Source of the DNA: CAYJMQ01 sp964392415
GTDB lineage: Bacteria; Bdellovibrionota; JACOXK01; 2-02-FULL-40-11
DNA: 15,295 nt
Direction: 5' to 3'
NCBI GenBank assembly: GCA_964392415.1
Contig: CAYMPL010000048.1
Span: forward strand, 1 to 15,295
The position numbers and the translations under genes were made by a program. The first letter of the stretch is position 1. Every line of letters begins with the position of its first letter. Below the pieces are notes generated by a model that ran no database searches, was not told the origin of the DNA, and saw only the letters and a program-made list of their open reading frames with translations. Below, one piece after another: positions 7,201 to 14,492 of this stretch.

Positions 7201-7638
7201 TCTCAAAGGGGGGATGTCCTTCCAGATGAACGATTCAGATTCAAAAATGGCCGTTGGGAAGGTCCAGATGGGAAAATTATCAAACCCGTTTCTGAAAAAG
7301 ACCGCCATTATTTGAATCCTGAAACTATTATGCATCAAAATACGCCTGATCCCTTCGACTCGTTTAATTATCCATTGACAGATGGCAAAGAGACATCACG
7401 ATTAAAGCGCATTTATCCTCCAGGATCTCCCACAAATATTCGTAACAAGGGAAAATTTGTTGGGGAATTGGCAGATGGAACAGATGTTATTTGGGATGAG
7501 ACTCGAGGGAGATGGTTTAAGATGGGAGAAAATGGAGAACCGATGGGGGAAGCCCTCGATTTTGGAATTTATCAAAACACACCGGATGGGTTCAAACCTT
7601 TTGCTTCATGGGACGATATTAAACCGCCTTCGAGATAA
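4231..7638 (+). CDS. Large exported protein of unknown function
   Basis: I chose ATG 4231 because AAGGTG (4216-4221) lies 9 bases upstream and because the product then begins with a clean signal peptide: MKLNIQK, a hydrophobic run, then FSAVA before DD. A GTG at 4219 would add four residues but has no ribosome binding site. The mature protein is mostly helical and charged to about residue 640. A long Gly/Ala-rich hydrophobic stretch follows (about 645-694), enough for a membrane hairpin. A Pro/Ser-rich, probably disordered linker lies at about 870-930, and a Trp/Gly/Asp-rich C-terminal part (930-1135) contains motifs such as KNGRWEGPDGK. I recognise no family. The layout (signal, helical body, hydrophobic hairpin, linker, distinct C-terminus) recalls large secreted effectors, but no toxin motif or immunity gene is visible. 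The gene is monocistronic and converges on the next one. Confidence 0.8.
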   Translation: MKLNIQKWIAMATCIVYLGTSIPFSAVADDLKDPDLFKKFQELNDAIVSAENSDTAIRSAYPLIEKYKHTPQISQDTRFNSLRLNFEKATLIQGLRVAAGSKDRRLLQAILDKANKLVSAAGIDPKEADDIRKKIIDPLTGVLEVDRILGSAACKKQDKTKAISEEFQSAVLSQYTVCSGNQLKTSSTIEKLGNHVDEIIHSPKIKDLVEEERTEELKPILRVFADQVYQKSKENLITLYYQVYQKYTGDIPKEGTEAIKAVSHYEAKSNSKLEKELESLAQHNPTEIKRMIARAKLFYDTRKGLKRIAKYNHQLEEAGRDIAISERLRDGVFRRERNSELYEDEPVHLYRGRQSPYSYDDASALRGVTHSDSIAIQSVMEALNGRPDSPLYFNVKLEETPVFENLMRVCMEKRYGARYADWGDSKNPFVQFKAKECDSLIQDFFGNSQNYTFFSKEMTDQFLKALDIEMRRHGFNLRREGEAVKIVTDPHVLPDSVKNAYQRVRIRIGSHVLTPEEFAQTRYAQRAVQKEELIQKMTDENPLTWGWEIRNLYTYGLKQGFDEKSLPDEKLNYLLDKYYRSVKATIKKLDELHSGDPRDFIKKAIQNYPSVIGQVLAEHPEMASLVCELSSELYDEEKLERIRDTAFTAVGIAIAGGLALMSGGLSLAGFGTAAAIAGGAGTAAGAGFFIRSAMRTAEKFDDARIAELFLISANEGDPEEVRALIADAQMQLMFSVLEGGLTALDVGLFFKALRQLPAQDAKKVLEEIKMNGHPDHEVRRISSRPDVVEIAPVDQIERIEHTRFYRQNSHLFVDERKPRSLDEITADLWDEVERGNEIARGRQLTDTPISVYPELGILDRSIRDLPVDGFRTTPPPIRREFGVGIPSDLPISPHSPFKSYSPSHKTPLVPRSSGERNPQPKSLSGTNGRQEVDSQIPVRIVAPNGEIEGEGTLVLTNDMDVWHHRSTAMPPNGEHLAWYEGRVRTDVMMDSQRGDVLPDERFRFKNGRWEGPDGKIIKPVSEKDRHYLNPETIMHQNTPDPFDSFNYPLTDGKETSRLKRIYPPGSPTNIRNKGKFVGELADGTDVIWDETRGRWFKMGENGEPMGEALDFGIYQNTPDGFKPFASWDDIKPPSR

Positions 7639-7656
7639 CATTCGCAATATTTTTTC

Positions 7657-10600
7657 TTATTCTGGGATCTCTTTTAGGAGTTCCAAAAAGAATTTCAGTT
7701 CGGGAGAGATCTCTTTTTTTTCGTAAAGCGTTTCGAATTGAAGACTGATCTTTCGTTTGTCTTCTTTGGATGTTTGATAAAGATTCCAAAGATACCTCGC
7801 GGCTCCCAATCTTTCAGCATCTCCCCTGGTTTTGGCGAGATGATAGATCCGATCCAGCTCCGCGCAGCTTGGCAGCTTTTGGAGTGACAGACCCAACGTA
7901 TCCAATGCCCGTTTTGGGTTTACAATATAAGGGGCTTCTTCCAGGACCCCCCCCTGTAATTCCAGATGATGAAGTGCCTCTTCGATATCTCTGACCTTTT
8001 TTCGGGTGAGTTCATAAAATTCAGGCGCAATGGTCGGATGCCCCTCTTTTGAAAGATAGAATTCGATTCTGGCCTTTGCCTGAGCCTTGGCCTGTTCCAG
8101 CGTTGGCCATTGTCCTTCTTCAAATCCAATCAGCCGAATGGCATCGTGGCATTTATGATAGGTCTCTAACCAAAGATATTTTTGGACTTCGCTATCTTGA
8201 AAGAAGCGAAAGAGTTGAAGCCATTTTTTTCCTTCTTTTTTCCCAAATTTATTTAAAAGGTAGCTTGCCACTGTCTTTTCATTCGCATTGACGAGATCTC
8301 CCAATGAGAGGCCAAATTTCTCTGCCATTCTTTTTTGAATCAGGGAGAGATTCAACTGTTCGCCATGTTTAATTCCAAGAAGTTTGGCGTAATAGGGAAT
8401 TTTAAAAGAAGTGAATAGATTCGTTTGTTGGTGAACGAGATCGATCGTTCGATGCCATTCCGCCCGTGCCCAGGGGATAAAGAAGATGAGGGTGCTTCCG
8501 ATGGCAATCCTTTTTTTCCACCAGATGCCGTCTTCCAGAGCTTGAAACTCCGATGGATCTCCGGGGCCCTCTCCGTAAGTGACAGACCGGAAGAATCCCT
8601 TCTTGTTTTCAAGCATATCGGGAAGGGGGACATACGATTCATAAAGTTCGTGACCGAGTTCCAGTCCAAAATCAGAGAGCAGAATGACCCCAATCACATA
8701 GGATGGAAGCTGTCCCCCCGGAACAAATGCCAATGCGATCGAAAGGGCGATTCCAATCCAGAATGCTTTGCTTCGGGCGGAACTTTCAAAATAGGTGGTA
8801 AGGAGGGTGTGGGAAAATCGATCGGCCAGATCTAAATGCATTTTTTCGAAAGCCTCGATTCGCCAACGCTCTTCCGGATACATCGATTCAACCTCTTGCA
8901 ATGCCTGCTTCAGGATAAAGGGATCGAGGATAAATTCCTTAATATCGTCAATCGTCTCAGCATGAATAATCTTATAGATATTTTTTCGAATCAAAAGATC
9001 CTGTTCTATTAAGACCGCGCGGATCAGCCATTCCTGAATATAAGATTTGATCCATCCGTCGAGTCTTTCACCCCCGCGGTCGAGATATATCGATTTTCGT
9101 TTTTCCCTGAGCTCGACGATTCTTTTAAGGTCACGATCGAGCGGGGGGCGGTTTTTTTCATAGCCGATAAAGTATTCGGGATGTTCATATCCTGTGGAGG
9201 GAATTTCATCCCGAAAAGTTGATTTTACCCTCAGTTCGATCGCGCGGAGTTCACGGACGATCTCTTCATTTTGTTTAAGCATGTCGTTTAGCGCGTCATC
9301 TGAAATTTTATTTTCAAAAACGGTTTTAATCTGAGAACGATAAGCTTCTTCAAACTGGGAAAAATTGTCTTTTGAAAAAAAATGGAGACGCTCGACCGGG
9401 AAGGGGAGAGACTGCGTTTCGATATAGAATTGTGTCATTTTTTGGCGATAGTGATTTAAAAAAGTTTCGACCTCTTCGACAAGAATCCCATTCTGTTTTT
9501 CGAGCGTATCGAGATGTCGAATAAACGGTTTTTCTTCTGAAATTTCAGTATTCAGATGCGGGGCGGGGAGCTTAACCGGGAGATCGAGAATTCGGAAGGA
9601 TGCGGTATCTGTGCCTGAGTTGGTTAAAACCGCTCGTTTTGTTTTCAAAAATGCGAGGCGGTCTTCAGCTCGGCTCAAAAAATCTCGCTGGATGAGATCG
9701 GTTGAAGGATTATCGATAGGGTAGATCACTTTTGTTTCAAAAAAATCGTCGAGCGTCTGCTGATTTTCATGATCAATTCCCTTTAGTTTTTCCCCTAATT
9801 TCTTTAGGAGTGAGAGAGAGGCCTCCACCTTATCTTTTTCGTGTTGCTCCTGTTCGCTGGATTTGGGTTGAGCGCCAAAGAAGGTTCGAACCTTGTACCA
9901 GGCATAACTTACTCCGGAAAGTTCCTTCCGTGGTTTCTGGACAAAGGTTTCTGCCTCTTTGAGCAGCGCCTCGTATGCTTCAACCAATTTCTCTTTAGAG
10001 TCCGCCTCAGCCAGCGTCTGGACTTTTTGGAGGAGATAAAGATCGGAACCCAAAGGAGAGAGGAGTGTTGAGAGGAGAATTTTGAAATTGAATTCGTTAT
10101 TTTCAATCGATTTGATTTGTGGAAAATGTTCGACGGGGAGCACAGATGGAATAGATTCCGGATCGGGATCATAGGGGTTATGAGCAGAGGCGGGGGGTTT
10201 TGCTCCAATCTTTTCCTCTCCCATCCCCCAACTGTTCCAAAGTATTCCCATCGGATTTTCATTGTCAAAAGGAGCGATGGGGATGCCATCGTTTCGGTAT
10301 CCATTTGGAAATATTTTTTTCAGATGTTTGATTTTGGCATCCCTCCAGGCGAGATTTTCATGAAATTGATGAAGAAGGAGTGTCTCGATTTCATCATCTA
10401 TTGCCTGGATCTCTTTCACTATTTTTGGAAGTGTCAGGACTGAAAAGTCAAAGAAGCGAAAGGATGCCCCCATTTTGGAAATGGCATCAAAATCAAAGTC
10501 TGAAAGCCATTCTTGAACCCGTTCCAAAGAGAGTTCCTCCGCATATTCATCGAAATATTTTTCTTCCAGTTCCAGCGCCTTAAAATGGGACATCTCTCTG

Positions 10601-11934
10601 CGACTGACGAAATGAAGAATGAGATGCTCATGCAGAAAATTCTTTTTCATGGTGAGGATAAGGTCCCTCAGCCACCTGGCCATCTCCCCTACGGATGTTT
10701 CTGAACTGATGGATGGATTTGCCGAAAAATGTTGTTTTAAAAGTTGGATCGTTTTTTTCTTTTCATATTCAATGAAGTTCATTTTTTCCAAATAGGCGCC
10801 TGGATCATTCATGATCTGTTTCATTCGAGGGGCATGGGAGACAAGATCTTTATAGCGATCGGAGGTAAGAATAGTCGGGATTTCTTTCGAAATCAGATGC
10901 TCAGCCAAAAGACCGTAGAAGAGTTTTTCCCGATCGATTTTTTTCGATTCAAAAAGGGCGCCAAAATTCTGTTGAATAGAGGGAAAACGTTTGGAAATTT
11001 GACTTAAAAAGAGGTGGTTCTTTTCGCCTATATCAGGCCAAAAATCGGCAATATGAAAAAGCTGGGCAGCCAGAAATTGGATCGTCAAGAGTTTTAAAAT
11101 ATTGAGCCATGCCGCTTCATTCTGATTTCTAAGGTAAGAAGAGAATTCGATATTCGTTTTGTAGGTGTCTGAGAATCGAAGATAGGCATACGGCGTTCCA
11201 GGCGCATCTTTAAAATAGATCAGAGAAAAGAGCGATTGAGTTTCGTCAGAGAGGGAAGGATCTTCCATATAATCCTGAAGACGGGGGACAGAAGATACCG
11301 GAATGCGCAGTTGAAATTCTTTTTCTAAAAGAAGAAGGGCGTTTTGGGTGGGGAAGACCAAAGATTCGAGAATGAGGTATTGACTGAGTATTGAAAGGTA
11401 AGATTTGAGCATCAGGATAAAAAGTTCCGGCGCCAGATCTTCGATAGAGAAATAGGCTTCTATCTCTGTCGCCAGCGATTGCATCTCGCGTTTAAGTGTT
11501 TGAAATTGGCCGTAGTGGGTCTGTTCGGAAAAATCTCTTTCAAAATGTTTGATCGAATACCGGAAAGGATCTCCCGGTTTAAAAAAGATTTCCAAAAAGG
11601 GATCTTCCTCTCTTCTGGGACGCTCAACCGGTTTTTGGATTTCATGACACCCCACGCACGATCCCCCCTCTTCAATCTCTATTGGGTTCGACGTGGTTGG
11701 CCTTTTTTCAAGATTGTCCGAGAATATTTTATCTGCCCGATATAAAAGCGATCGAACGGCTCTCTCCAGTCTTTCTGCCTTAAAAAAGATTTCTTCTCGG
11801 AGTTTCGATTCTCGAGACGACTCATCTGCCTGAATCGGGGATGGATAAGGAATCGACAGCGTTACAAAGGTAAAAATAGCTGTAAAAAGATAGATTTGGA
11901 TGGTTTTAAAAGATTTTGGGGTTAGCAGCCTCAT
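7657..11934 (-). CDS. Giant exported protein with one CXXCH heme motif, function unknown
   Basis: The 1425-residue product has a signal peptide (MRLLTPKSFK, hydrophobic run, likely cleavage after PSPIQA near residue 36). CVGCH at residues 93-97 is a standard c-type heme attachment site. No second CXXCH is seen, and the nearest Cys-His elsewhere (TYHKCHD) lacks the spacing. Most of the protein to about residue 1050 is helical, charged and coiled-coil-like. Hydrophobic segments at roughly 1055-1095 and 1140-1155 could anchor it in the inner membrane. A helical, TPR-like tail follows. It fits no cytochrome family I know, since monoheme domains are usually parts of much smaller or recognisable proteins. 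ATG 11934 is the only start after an in-frame stop at 11947-11949, and no Shine-Dalgarno sequence is visible. Its stop lies 18 bases from that of the convergent gene. Confidence 0.8.
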   Translation of the reverse strand: MRLLTPKSFKTIQIYLFTAIFTFVTLSIPYPSPIQADESSRESKLREEIFFKAERLERAVRSLLYRADKIFSDNLEKRPTTSNPIEIEEGGSCVGCHEIQKPVERPRREEDPFLEIFFKPGDPFRYSIKHFERDFSEQTHYGQFQTLKREMQSLATEIEAYFSIEDLAPELFILMLKSYLSILSQYLILESLVFPTQNALLLLEKEFQLRIPVSSVPRLQDYMEDPSLSDETQSLFSLIYFKDAPGTPYAYLRFSDTYKTNIEFSSYLRNQNEAAWLNILKLLTIQFLAAQLFHIADFWPDIGEKNHLFLSQISKRFPSIQQNFGALFESKKIDREKLFYGLLAEHLISKEIPTILTSDRYKDLVSHAPRMKQIMNDPGAYLEKMNFIEYEKKKTIQLLKQHFSANPSISSETSVGEMARWLRDLILTMKKNFLHEHLILHFVSRREMSHFKALELEEKYFDEYAEELSLERVQEWLSDFDFDAISKMGASFRFFDFSVLTLPKIVKEIQAIDDEIETLLLHQFHENLAWRDAKIKHLKKIFPNGYRNDGIPIAPFDNENPMGILWNSWGMGEEKIGAKPPASAHNPYDPDPESIPSVLPVEHFPQIKSIENNEFNFKILLSTLLSPLGSDLYLLQKVQTLAEADSKEKLVEAYEALLKEAETFVQKPRKELSGVSYAWYKVRTFFGAQPKSSEQEQHEKDKVEASLSLLKKLGEKLKGIDHENQQTLDDFFETKVIYPIDNPSTDLIQRDFLSRAEDRLAFLKTKRAVLTNSGTDTASFRILDLPVKLPAPHLNTEISEEKPFIRHLDTLEKQNGILVEEVETFLNHYRQKMTQFYIETQSLPFPVERLHFFSKDNFSQFEEAYRSQIKTVFENKISDDALNDMLKQNEEIVRELRAIELRVKSTFRDEIPSTGYEHPEYFIGYEKNRPPLDRDLKRIVELREKRKSIYLDRGGERLDGWIKSYIQEWLIRAVLIEQDLLIRKNIYKIIHAETIDDIKEFILDPFILKQALQEVESMYPEERWRIEAFEKMHLDLADRFSHTLLTTYFESSARSKAFWIGIALSIALAFVPGGQLPSYVIGVILLSDFGLELGHELYESYVPLPDMLENKKGFFRSVTYGEGPGDPSEFQALEDGIWWKKRIAIGSTLIFFIPWARAEWHRTIDLVHQQTNLFTSFKIPYYAKLLGIKHGEQLNLSLIQKRMAEKFGLSLGDLVNANEKTVASYLLNKFGKKEGKKWLQLFRFFQDSEVQKYLWLETYHKCHDAIRLIGFEEGQWPTLEQAKAQAKARIEFYLSKEGHPTIAPEFYELTRKKVRDIEEALHHLELQGGVLEEAPYIVNPKRALDTLGLSLQKLPSCAELDRIYHLAKTRGDAERLGAARYLWNLYQTSKEDKRKISLQFETLYEKKEISPELKFFLELLKEIPE
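7666..7721 (+). terminator. Possible terminator inside the convergent gene's 3' end
   Basis: GATCTCT (7666-7672) can pair with AGAGATC (7705-7711), which leads into TCT and a run of eight Ts (7714-7721). The loop is long (32 bases), so this is weak. It would stop plus-strand transcripts of the 1135-residue gene. No better terminator lies in the 18-base gap between the two convergent stops. Confidence 0.2.
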
Positions 11935-11969
11935 AAAGCAGAGAGATTATGCAAGGAGGGTGCCACCCT

Positions 11970-12092
11970 ATGACTCAGGCATTTCCACACTTTTCCTGTA
12001 TTTTTGTTATAGAGTGTTCAACCTTTGAACACTCTTTGGGGGATGCCGTTAGGGATGATCAGCCGCCCCCTATTTCTATTTATTTGAAATAA
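11970..12092 (+). CDS. Possible 40-residue small ORF in the divergent intergenic region
   Basis: ATG 11970 is preceded by AAGGAGGG (11953-11960) at a 9-base spacing, the only strong Shine-Dalgarno in the plus-strand genes of this half of the window. The frame runs 40 codons to TAA 12090-12092, starting MTQAFPHFSCIFV and ending ISIYLK. It stops 3 bases before an ATG (12096) in frame with the next large gene, which has no ribosome binding site of its own, so it could be a coupled leader ORF. The ribosome binding site overlaps a 13-base dyad, AGGGTG-C-CACCCT (11957-11969). Against it, the peptide has no recognisable features and the frame contains the 12011-12035 inverted repeat. It may be chance. 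Confidence 0.3.
   Translation: MTQAFPHFSCIFVIECSTFEHSLGDAVRDDQPPPISIYLK
12011..12035. promoter_or_regulatory. Perfect 11-bp inverted repeat between divergent genes
   Basis: AGAGTGTTCAA (12011-12021) and TTGAACACTCT (12025-12035) are perfect inverted arms separated by CCT. It lies between the minus-strand gene (start 11934) and the plus-strand gene (start 12096 or 12168). No T tract follows on either strand, so it is not a standard terminator. TTATAG at 12007-12012 on the plus strand could be a -10 box overlapped by the dyad. A repressor or activator operator for one or both genes is the simplest reading. Confidence 0.5.
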
Positions 12093-12167
12093 CTTATGAA
12101 TTTTAATTTCTGGGAAGAGGTTATTTTTTCAGCATCTGGCACATTCTTTGCCATGTCCTTGCCCCTC

Positions 12168-14492
12168 ATGAGTCAATACAAAGCCAGATTTATCTTGTTT
12201 ATCAGCCTCATGATCGTCGGATCTCTTTTTTATTCACCGGACCTTTTGTCATATCCAACACGGAAGGACTTTGCGAAAGCGATTTTGGAATGTATTTTTA
12301 ACTCTTATAGGGTAAATCGATCATCAGGAAAGATTGTTCCGTGGGAAGAACAGATGAGACTTGCCATCCAACATCTGACAGGAGATAGCGGTCGATTTAG
12401 AACTTTTCCTGCTCAGATCGCATCGGAGGTAAGAGACAATCTTGATTCACCGATGAAGGCCTTACAATTTATTCAATCACGGCATCCCATGCTCCCGCAA
12501 GTAATACCCTCGAGCGCCAAGCCCCCATCTATTTTGACACGGAGCGCCACTTCCCAATTCCCTCCGGAATGGTCGAGGATGATCGCCTATTTCATGGAGC
12601 GAGAAGCAAAAATGCTCCCCCTTGAGGAATGGAGACAAGCGCGCTTCCTGATAGAAAGAGGAGGATCGGATTTTTCTCTAACCTATTTGAAGAGCTATTA
12701 TTTGGCTGAAATAGAGAGATGGGTGCGTCCTTTATTGGAAGCCGATTCAGCCAATACTCTTTACGAGATTCGCGGGCCATTACAAGAAATCGGAGGTATT
12801 TTAAGTAAGGAAAAGCTTCCCCTTTCGCATAAAATTCAAAAAATTGAAGAGGCAGTGAAAGCCATCCGGACGATTGAGGGACGATCCCACCATCGAGAGG
12901 TTCTCATTAAAATCAGGCAAACGCTTACAAACTTTAAGACATTATGTGACGCCGAAGAGCGGGGTCTCGGTTGGGTTGGGAATCTTAGGGAATTGGGGGT
13001 CATAGATGATCTTTGGTGGGCTGAGCTTCGTTATGGTTCCCTGGAACGAAAAAAATTAGCGGTGATTGTTCTCATTGAGGAAGATGGCATTAACCGGGGT
13101 CTTATTGGGTTTGAGGTATTAAAAAATATTTTAGAATGGTCTGATGTCGCATTTCGAAAGTATCTTTCCAATGTCATTATCCAAAAAGAGAGAATTTCAG
13201 CTGATATTGCCGAGGTGGTTGAAGTGCTCTGTCTGCAATCGACCAAATATCTTCCAGGAGAAGCAAAATTTAAAGAAACAATTTCTGTGATTGCCCTTAT
13301 GTTATTAAATCCCAGGATAGAGAGCCTCGGTTCTGTGTTAGGGAAAGTGATAGAGGCCAAAAAGCCTGGCGAAGCTCATTTTATGGTGCGAAAGATAGCC
13401 GCCATTCGTGCGTTGGGGATGTTAGAAACTGAATCTGCGGTGAATATCCTGATTGCGAGTTCTTCTTATACCCATTTTTACAATGACCTTGAGGCATTTC
13501 CTCTCCTCTTTCGGGCCTATATAGATGAGATGGTCTCTTTGGCTCTGTTACATGATCGACTTTTTTCCCCCAAGATTTCTCAATTTTTGAGAGAGATGTA
13601 TTCAGGTCTAAAAAAGGACGAGTTAAGAAGGGAGGTCGCTGCAGCTTTGGGGAGGATATATGCTGGATCTAACCATCCGGAAGCGGCGAAAATGTTGCTT
13701 CAGATGTTGAATGAAGAGAGAAAAATCATCGTTAAAGCGGAGCTTATTTTTGCGCTCTCTAAGCTCTCCTATAGCGATGAAGCTCTAAAAATCGAGGTTT
13801 TCAGAAAAGTATTTTCAGAAATGAATTTTTCGGTTGAGCAGGCGTTGGCTGGTGCGATCTTTATGTTAAGACAAGAGTATAGAATCGATATAGCTCAAAG
13901 AGTGATACTTGCAATTTTAAACAATCGGAGCCCCCGGTATCCTTTTTTCTATTTATATCGCCGCCCCTCAGAGCCCTCTGTTACGACGCTTCTTTTGGAA
14001 TTTCAGAGATTGAGTGGCTTGCAACCTCGAATATTTAAGATGGTTGACCTTCGGCAGGGACTCCTAGAATTGCTTTCACAGACGTCAGAGGAGGTTTCAG
14101 ATAAAATCAAAATAGAAGTGCTGATGACCTATGCCCGTTATGGGGAGTGGAAATCGGTATTGAGTTTTCCTTTTGAAAAATTATTCCCTGAAAATAAAAG
14201 AAGGATCATTGAGGTGGCCTTCTCCAGTGACAATATAGATCCCTCCACTTTTAGAAAAATGATAGAAAAATTGTTTTCTCTCTATGACGATGATCTTCAA
14301 GTGAATGTTTTTGAGCTATTGCGTCACAACGGCGTTGCGGTCGATCAAAAACTAAAAATATTGCGTGGCGATTTGTCAGAGACGTTAAGACTTTGCGGTT
14401 CGCTCAATGATCTTAATAATAGAGGTTACAAAAATCCATTTATGAAAAAGGCGCTTGATGAACTCCTTACGGCGATTCAAGAGACAGAGTAA
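12168..14492 (+). CDS. Exported HEAT-repeat-like protein of unknown function
   Basis: The frame is open from ATG 12096 (798 residues). I prefer ATG 12168 (774 residues) because it gives a normal signal peptide, MSQYKARF plus a hydrophobic run to about SPDLLS, and the same layout as the paralogue downstream. The longer start would put a second hydrophobic segment in front. Neither start has a Shine-Dalgarno sequence. After the signal comes YPTRKDFAKAILECIF, shared with the paralogue. The second half has helical pairs of HEAT/ARM style, for example AAIRALGMLETESAVNIL and REVAAALGRIYAGSNHPEAA, ending near LLTAIQE. Such solenoids bind other proteins, so a periplasmic scaffold is likely, but there is no catalytic motif and I cannot name it. 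The next gene starts inside its last 35 bases, so the two are probably co-translated. Confidence 0.75.
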   Translation: MSQYKARFILFISLMIVGSLFYSPDLLSYPTRKDFAKAILECIFNSYRVNRSSGKIVPWEEQMRLAIQHLTGDSGRFRTFPAQIASEVRDNLDSPMKALQFIQSRHPMLPQVIPSSAKPPSILTRSATSQFPPEWSRMIAYFMEREAKMLPLEEWRQARFLIERGGSDFSLTYLKSYYLAEIERWVRPLLEADSANTLYEIRGPLQEIGGILSKEKLPLSHKIQKIEEAVKAIRTIEGRSHHREVLIKIRQTLTNFKTLCDAEERGLGWVGNLRELGVIDDLWWAELRYGSLERKKLAVIVLIEEDGINRGLIGFEVLKNILEWSDVAFRKYLSNVIIQKERISADIAEVVEVLCLQSTKYLPGEAKFKETISVIALMLLNPRIESLGSVLGKVIEAKKPGEAHFMVRKIAAIRALGMLETESAVNILIASSSYTHFYNDLEAFPLLFRAYIDEMVSLALLHDRLFSPKISQFLREMYSGLKKDELRREVAAALGRIYAGSNHPEAAKMLLQMLNEERKIIVKAELIFALSKLSYSDEALKIEVFRKVFSEMNFSVEQALAGAIFMLRQEYRIDIAQRVILAILNNRSPRYPFFYLYRRPSEPSVTTLLLEFQRLSGLQPRIFKMVDLRQGLLELLSQTSEEVSDKIKIEVLMTYARYGEWKSVLSFPFEKLFPENKRRIIEVAFSSDNIDPSTFRKMIEKLFSLYDDDLQVNVFELLRHNGVAVDQKLKILRGDLSETLRLCGSLNDLNNRGYKNPFMKKALDELLTAIQETE

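Noticed and set aside
7705..7721. AGAGATCTCT followed by eight Ts as a compact terminator
   Set aside because: The palindrome has no loop and cannot form a useful hairpin alone. Only the longer pairing with 7666-7672 is listed, at low confidence.
8140..8170. Second heme site (KCHD) in the minus-strand giant protein
   Set aside because: The residues are TYHKCHD, without the CXXCH spacing.
9909..10304. 131-codon minus-strand frame and similar long frames within 7657-11934
   Set aside because: They lie wholly inside the 1425-residue gene in other frames and have no signal, motif or ribosome binding site.
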